Positions 58,491 through 64,000 of a stretch of DNA of 64,000 nucleotides are shown here, in pieces. The stretch covers positions 1 to 64,000 of the forward strand of contig NW_027478876.1 in assembly GCF_051014685.1 (NCBI RefSeq), in the 5' to 3' direction. The stretch's first letter is position 1, and each line of letters opens with the position of its first letter. The translations under genes and the position numbers were made by a program. The notes under the pieces were generated by a model that saw nothing but the letters and a program-made list of their open reading frames with translations, did not search any database and had not been told where the DNA came from. The stretch comes from Ptiloglossa arizonensis. Its lineage: Eukaryota > Arthropoda > Insecta > Hymenoptera > Colletidae.

Positions 58491-61340
58491 TTGAGAAACT
58501 CAAAATTTTCGCAGTTCTGATGCTCGAAACGAATAACTAGAACGGCCTAGAGGAAAAGTACGCATACCGTTGTAATCGGGCGAGTTTCTACTTTCAGATG
58601 CAACAGAAATTTTGCGGATTAGTCAATCCGTTCGCGAGATATGGCAGTTTGGAGGTAAGAAACGCTTGAGAAACTCAAAATTTTCGCAGTTCTGATGCTC
58701 GACAAGCATAACTAGAACGGTCTAGGGGAAAAGTGCGCATACCGTTGTAATCGGGCGACTTTCTACTTTCAGATGCAACAGACATTTTGCGGATTGGTCA
58801 AACCGTTCGCGAGATATGGCAGTTTGGAGGTAAGAAACGGTCGAGAAACTCAAAATTATCACAGTTCTGATACTCGAAACGAATAACCAGAACGGCCCAG
58901 GGGAAAAGTACGCATACCGTTGTAATCGGGCGAGTTTCTACTTTCAGATGCAACAGAAATTTTGCGGATTGGTCAATCCGTTCGCGAGATATGGCAGTTT
59001 GGAGGTAAGCAACGCTTGAGAAACCCAAAATTTTCGCAGTTCTCATGCTCGAAACGAATAACTACAACGGCCTACGGGAAAAGTACGCATACCGTTGTAA
59101 TCGGGCGAGTTTCTACTTTCAGATGCAACAGAAATTTTGCGGATTGGTCAATCCGTTCGCGAGATATGGCAGTTTGGAGGTAAGAAACGCTTGAGAAACT
59201 CAAAATTTTCGCAGTTCTGATGCTCGACAAGCATAACTAGAACGGTCTAGGGGAAAAGTACGCATACCGTTGTAATCGGGCCAGTTTCTACTTTCAGATG
59301 CAACAGAAATTTTGCGGATTGGTCAATCCGTTCGCGAGATATGGCAGTTTGGAGGTAAGAAACGCTTGAGAAACTCAAAATTTTCGCAGTTCTGATGCTC
59401 GACAAGCATAACTAGAACGGTCTAGGGGAAAAGTACGCATACCGTTGTAATCGGGCGACTTTCTACTTTCAGATGCATCAGAAATTTTTCGGATTGGTCA
59501 ATCCGTTCGCGAGATATGGCAGTTTGGAGGTAAGAAACGCTTGAGAAACTCCAAATTTTCGCAGTTCTGATGCTCGAAAAGAATAACTAGAACGGCCTAG
59601 GGGAAAAGTACGCATACCGTTGTAATCGGGTGAGTTTCTACTTTCAGATGCAACAGAAATTTTGCGGATTAGTCAATCCGTTCGCGAGATATGGCAGTTT
59701 GGAGGTAAGAAACGCTTGAGAAACTCCAAATTTTCGCAGTTCTGATGCTCGAAAAGAATAACTAGAACGGCCTAGGGGAAAAGTACGCATACCGTTGTAA
59801 TCGGGTGAGTTTCTACTTTCAGATGCAACAGAAATTTTGCGGATTAGTCAATCCGTTCGCGAGATGTGGCAGTTTGGAGGTAAGAAACGCTTGAGAAACT
59901 CAAAATTTTCGCAGTTCTGATGCTCGAAACGAATAACTAGAACGGCCTAGGGGAAAAGTTCGCATACCGTTGTAATCGGGCGAGTTTCTACTTTCAGATG
60001 CAACAGAAATTTTGCGGATTAGTCAATCCGTTCGCGAGATATGGCAGTTTGGAGGTAAGAAACGCTTGAGAAACTCAAAATTTTCGCAGTTCTGATGCTC
60101 GACAAGCATAACTAGAATGGTCTAGGGGAAAAGTGCGCATACCGTTGTAATCGGGCGACTTTCTACTTTCAGATGCAACAGACATTTTGCGGATTGGTCA
60201 ATCCGTTCGCGAGATATGGCAGTTTGGAGGTAAGAAACGGTCGAGAAACTCAAAATTATCACAGTTCTGATACTCGAAACGAATAACCAGAACGGCCCAG
60301 GGGAAAAGTACGCATACCGTTGTAATCGGGCGAGTTTCTACTTTCAGATGCAACAGAAATTTTGCGGATTGGTCAATCCGTTCGCGAGATATGGCAGTTT
60401 GGAGGTAAGCAACGCTTGAGAAACCCAAAATTTTCGCAGTTCTCATGCTCGAAACGAATAACTACAACGGCCTACGGGAAAAGTACGCATACCGTTGTAA
60501 TCGGGCGAGTTTCTACTTTCAGATGCAACAGAAATTTTGCGGATTGGTCAATCCGTTCGCGAGATATGGCAGTTTGGAGGTAAGAAACGCTTGAGAAACT
60601 CAAAATTTTCGCAGTTCTGATGCTCGACAAGCATAACTAGAACGGTCTAGGGGAAAAGTACGCATACCGTTGTAATCGGGCCAGTTTCTACTTTCAGATG
60701 CAACAGAAATTTTGCGGATTGGTCAATCCGTTCGCGAGATATGGCAGTTTGGAGGTAAGAAACGCTTGAGAAACTCAAAATTTTCGCAGTTCTGATGCTC
60801 GACAAGCATAACTAGAACGGTCTAGGGGAAAAGTACGCATACCGTTGTAATCGGGCGACTTTCTACTTTCAGATGCATCAGAAATTTTTCGGATTGGTCA
60901 ATCCGTTCGCGAGATATGGCAGTTTGGAGGTAAGAAACGCTTGAGAAACTCCAAATTTTCGCAGTTCTGATGCTCGAAAAGAATAACTAGAACGGCCTAG
61001 GGGAAAAGTACGCATACCGTTGTAATCGGGTGAGTTTCTACTTTCAGATGCAACAGAAATTTTGCGGATTAGTCAATCCGTTCGCGAGATATGGCAGTTT
61101 GGAGGTAAGAAACGCTTGAGAAACTCCAAATTTTCGCAGTTCTGATGCTCGAAAAGAATAACTAGAACGGCCTAGGGGAAAAGTACGCATACCGTTGTAA
61201 TCGGGTGAGTTTCTACTTTCAGATGCAACAGAAATTTTGCGGATTAGTCAATCCGTTCGCGAGATATGGCAGTTTGGAGGTAAGAAACGCTTGAGAAACT
61301 CAAAATTTTCGCAGTTCTGATGCTCGAAACGAATAACTAG
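58490..61340 (+). repeat. Eight-monomer higher-order repeat, 1,400 bp, about 2 copies
   Basis: Spaced by 1,400 bases are the V monomers at 58,799 and 60,199, T monomers at 58,974 and 60,374, 'gggccagtttc' at about 59,278 and 60,678, and a tandem pair of ctccaaatttt/aaaagaataac/gggtgag monomers at about 59,549-59,850 and 60,949-61,250. Copy-specific changes are 'gtcaaaccg' at 58,797, 'gagatgtgg' at 59,861, 'gaaaagttcgc' near 59,954 and 'agaatggtc' near 60,114. The match ends near 61,340, at ggactagg against ggcctagg. Confidence 0.86.
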
Positions 61341-62918
61341 AACGGACTAGGGGAAAAGTACGCATACCGCTGTAATCGGGCGAGTTTCTACTTTCAGATG
61401 CAACAGAAATTTTGCGGATTGGTCAATCCGTTCGCGAGATATGGCAGTTTGGAGGTAAGAAACGCTTGAGAAACTCAAAATTTTCGCAGTTCTGATGCTC
61501 GAAACGAATAACTAGAACGGCCTAGGGGAAAAGTACGCATACCGTTGTAATCGGGCGAGTTTCTACTTTCAGATGCAACAGAAATTTTGCGGATTAGTCA
61601 ATCCGTTCGCGAGATATGGCAGTTTGGAGGTAAGAAACGCTTGAGAAACTCAAAATTTTCGCAGTTCTGATGCTCGACAAGCATAACTAGAACGGTCTAG
61701 GGGAAAAGTGCGCATACCGTTGTAATCGGGTGAGTCTCTACTTTCAGATGCAACAGACATTTTGCGGATTGGTCAATCCGTTCGCGAGATATGGCAGTTT
61801 GGAGGTAAGAAACGCTTGAGAAACTCAAAATTTTCGCAGTTCTGATGCTCGAAACGAATAACTAGAACGGACTAGGGGAAAAGTACGCATACCGTTGTAA
61901 TCGGGCGAGTTTCTACTTTCAGATGCAACAGAAATTTTGCGGATTGGTCAATCCGTTCGCGAGATATGGCAGTTTGGAGGTAAGAAACGCTTGAGAAACT
62001 CAAAATTTTCGCAGTTCTGATGCTCGAAACGAATAACTAGAACGGCCTAGGGGAAAAGTACGCATACCGTTGTAATCGGGCGAGTTTCTACTTTCAGATG
62101 CAACAGAAATTTTGCGGATTAGTCAATCCGTTCGCGAGATATGGCAGTTTGGAGGTAAGAAACGCTTGAGAAACTCAAAATTTTCGCAGTTCTGATGCTC
62201 GACAAGCATAACTAGAATGGTCTAGGGGAAAAGTGCGCATACCGTTGTAATCGGGCGACTTTCTACTTTCAGATGCAACAGACATTTTGCGGATTGGTCA
62301 ATCCGTTCGCGAGATATGGCAGTTTGGAGGTAAGAAACGGTCGAGAAACTCAAAATTATCACAGTTCTGATACTCGAAACGAATAACCAGAACGGCCCAG
62401 GGGAAAAGTACGCATACCGTTGTAATCGGGCGAGTTTCTACTTTCAGATGCAACAGAAATTTTGCGGATTGGTCAATCCGTTCGCGAGATATGGCAGTTT
62501 GGAGGTAAGCAACGCTTGAGAAACCCAAAATTTTCGCAGTTCTCATGCTCGAAACGAATAACTACAACGGCCTACGGGAAAAGTACGCATACCGTTGTAA
62601 TCGGGCGAGTTTCTACTTTCAGATGCAACAGAAATTTTGCGGATTGGTCAATCCGTTCGCGAGATATGGCAGTTTGGAGGTAAGAAACGCTTGAGAAACT
62701 CAAAATTTTCGCAGTTCTGATGCTCGACAAGCATAACTAGAACGGTCTAGGGGAAAAGTACGCATACCGTTGTAATCGGGCCAGTTTCTACTTTCAGATG
62801 CAACAGAAATTTTGCGGATTGGTCAATCCGTTCGCGAGATATGGCAGTTTGGAGGTAAGAAACGCTTGAGAAACTCAAAATTTTCGCAGTTCTGATGCTC
62901 GACAAGCATAACTAGAAC
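59870..62918 (+). repeat. Twelve-monomer relationship, 2,100 bp offset
   Basis: About 59,870-60,818 matches 61,970-62,918. The marker 'agaatggtc' is at about 60,114 and 62,214, V at 60,199 and 62,299, T at 60,374 and 62,474, and 'gggccagtttc' at about 60,678 and 62,778. The match ends where cggtct near 60,818 becomes cggcct near 62,918. Between the two tracts, a monomer near 61,730 has the private 'gggtgagtctc'. This is the same local family as the eight-monomer unit, re-spaced. Confidence 0.8.
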
Positions 62919-64000
62919 GGCCTAGGGGAAAAGTACGCATACCGTTGTAATCGGGCGAGTTTCTACTTTCAGATGCAACAGAGATTTTGCGGATTGGTCA
63001 ATCCGTTCGCGAGATATGGCAGTTTGGAGGTAAGAAACGGTCGAGAAACTCAAAATTATCACAGTTCTGATACTCGAAACGAATAACCAGAACGGCCCAG
63101 GGGAAAAGTACGCATACCGTTGTAATCGGGCGAGTTTCTACTTTCAGATGCAACAGAAATTTTGCGGATTGGTCAATCCGTTCGCGAGATATGGCAGTTT
63201 GGAGGTAAGAAACGCTTGAGAAACTCAAAATTTTCGCAGTTCTGATGCTCGACAAGCATAACTAGAACGGTCTAGGGGAAAAGTACGCATACCGTTGTAA
63301 TCGGGCCAGTTTCTACTTTCAGATGCAACAGAAATTTTGCGGATTGGTCAATCCGTTCGCGAGATATGGCAGTTTGGAGGTAAGAAACGCTTGAGAAACT
63401 CAAAATTTTCGCAGTTCTGATGCTCGACAAGCATAACTAGAACGGCCTAGGGGAAAAGTACGCATACCGTTGTAATCGGGCGAGTTTCTACTTTCAGATG
63501 CAACAGACATTTTGCGGATTGGTCAATCCGTTCGCGAGATATGGCAGTTTGGAGGTAAGAAACGGTCGAGAAACTCAAAATTATCACAGTTCTGATACTC
63601 GAAACGAATAACTAGAACGGACTAGGGGAGAAGTACGCATACCGTTGTAATCGGGCGAGTTTCTACTTTCAGATGCAACAGAAATTTTGCGGATTGGTCA
63701 ATCCGTTCGCGAGATATGGCAGTTTGGAGGTAAGCAACGCTTGAGAAACCCAAAATTTTCGCAGTTCTCATGCTCGAAACGAATAACTACAACGGCCTAC
63801 GGGAAAAGTACGCATACCGTTGTAATCGGGCGAGTTTCTACTTTCAGATGCAACAGAAATTTTGCGGATTGGTCAATCCGTTCGCGAGATATGGCAGTTT
63901 GGAGGTAAGAAACGCTTGAGAAACTCAAAATTTTCGCAGTTCTGATGCTCGACAAGCATAACTAGAACGGTCTAGGGGAAAAGTACGCATACCGTTGTAA
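62919..64000 (+). repeat. Right-end monomers with V without T, and T after a chimeric V
   Basis: A V monomer at 62,999 is followed by an ordinary ggagg monomer rather than T. A partial V at 63,524 is followed by a T monomer at 63,699. The last complete monomer ends at 63,873 and the window closes 127 bp into the next. Nothing marks an array edge here. Confidence 0.8.
63524..63698 (+). repeat. Chimeric monomer: V left half, ordinary right half
   Basis: Positions 1-78 carry the V markers 'aaacggtcgag', 'aattatcacag' and 'ctgatactcg'. Positions 86-105 carry 'ataactag' and 'ggactagg', then 'ggagaag', in place of the V markers 'ataaccag' and 'cggcccagg'. The switch falls between about 63,601 and 63,612. 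Other V copies have both halves together, so this one records a crossover or gene conversion inside a monomer. Confidence 0.83.

Larger units (their letters stand above)
1..64000 (+). repeat. 175-bp satellite array, 365 full monomers plus a partial one
   Basis: The landmark caatccgttcgcgagatatg recurs every 175 bases from base 1, for example at 176, 351, 9,976, 24,151, 43,925 and 63,874. Every monomer lies in the same orientation. Fixed landmarks in order are the NruI-type site TCGCGA at monomer positions 9-14, A4T4 at 54-61, a GGGGAAAAG block at 102-110, GTAC at 110-113 and a second A3T4 tract at 159-165. Most monomers differ from my by-eye consensus at only a few to a dozen positions. No unique sequence interrupts the array and neither edge is reached. 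This is classical satellite DNA, probably heterochromatic. Its chromosomal location cannot be read from the window. Confidence 0.99.

Noticed and set aside
10314..63908. Repeated 73-codon plus-strand and 82-codon minus-strand open frames, many identical
   Set aside because: They are V-T satellite monomers read through. The two frames overlap on opposite strands, the plus one starts at TTG, and their identity is explained by DNA-level HOR duplication. Because 175 is not a multiple of 3, no frame extends over more than about two monomers.
1..64000. CRISPR array
   Set aside because: Repeats are 175 bp, contiguous, with no unique spacers, leader or cas genes. Variation is scattered substitutions in recurrent types.
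1..64000. Telomeric repeats or telomere-associated sequence
   Set aside because: No TTAGGG, TTAGG, TTAGGC or TTTAGGG runs are visible. A subtelomeric location cannot be excluded but has no support.
1..64000. Assignment to a named satellite family such as alpha satellite or a plant centromere repeat
   Set aside because: The unit length is similar, but I see no sequence resemblance I can vouch for, and CpG enrichment argues against methylated plant or vertebrate repeats. A search of satellite databases would settle it.
1..64000. Hidden gene system or defence island
   Set aside because: Both strands were considered. Every stretch aligns to the same monomer, leaving no room for unique coding sequence.

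Overview
The whole window is one uninterrupted tandem satellite array. The monomer is 175 bp and all copies run head to tail. Counting from base 1 there are 365 complete monomers plus 127 bp of a 366th, so the array runs past both ends of the window. The phase is kept almost perfectly: the only net length changes I can find are two single-base deletions, near 29,681 and 56,630. I see no protein gene, RNA gene, transposon, inversion or unique sequence. The open frames present are short readings through satellite and are not annotated as genes.

The organism is a eukaryote. Tens of kilobases of a nucleosome-length monomer with higher-order repeats (HORs) is typical of centromeric, pericentromeric or subtelomeric heterochromatin. 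The by-eye consensus is about 44% G+C and has 13 CpG per 175 bp against about 8.2 expected from base composition, so the array has not been eroded by CpG methylation. That fits an invertebrate with little DNA methylation better than a vertebrate or plant, but this is inference. I do not recognise the satellite family and give no species.

Layout, with HOR period in monomers: 1-2,780 mixed monomers; 2,780-5,565 six; 5,590-6,700 three; 6,702-7,784 a different three; 7,850-9,956 seven; 9,900-20,210 long units of 18, 21 and 39 built from shared blocks; 20,211-25,984 fourteen; 26,530-29,180 ten; 29,181-30,661 a junction with the first single-base deletion; 30,662-32,450 five; 31,566-34,780 ten; 33,040-37,930 fourteen, nested in a 26-monomer repeat at 34,790-43,920; 43,781-52,272 a 25-monomer repeat whose two matching tracts flank the most diverged monomer of the window; 52,273-58,490 mosaic; 58,490-61,340 eight; 59,870-62,918 twelve; 62,919-64,000 partial copies.

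A linked pair of monomer types (here called V and T) marks two families. One family (9 pairs) lies at 11.4-25.7 kb. The other (4 pairs) lies at 29.75 kb and 58.8-62.6 kb. The pair is absent from 30.1 to 57.7 kb, which suggests that the central 27 kb is a later local expansion inside an older array. All HOR boundaries and periods come from reading diagnostic substitutions by eye, not from a computed alignment; edges are good to a few tens of bases.
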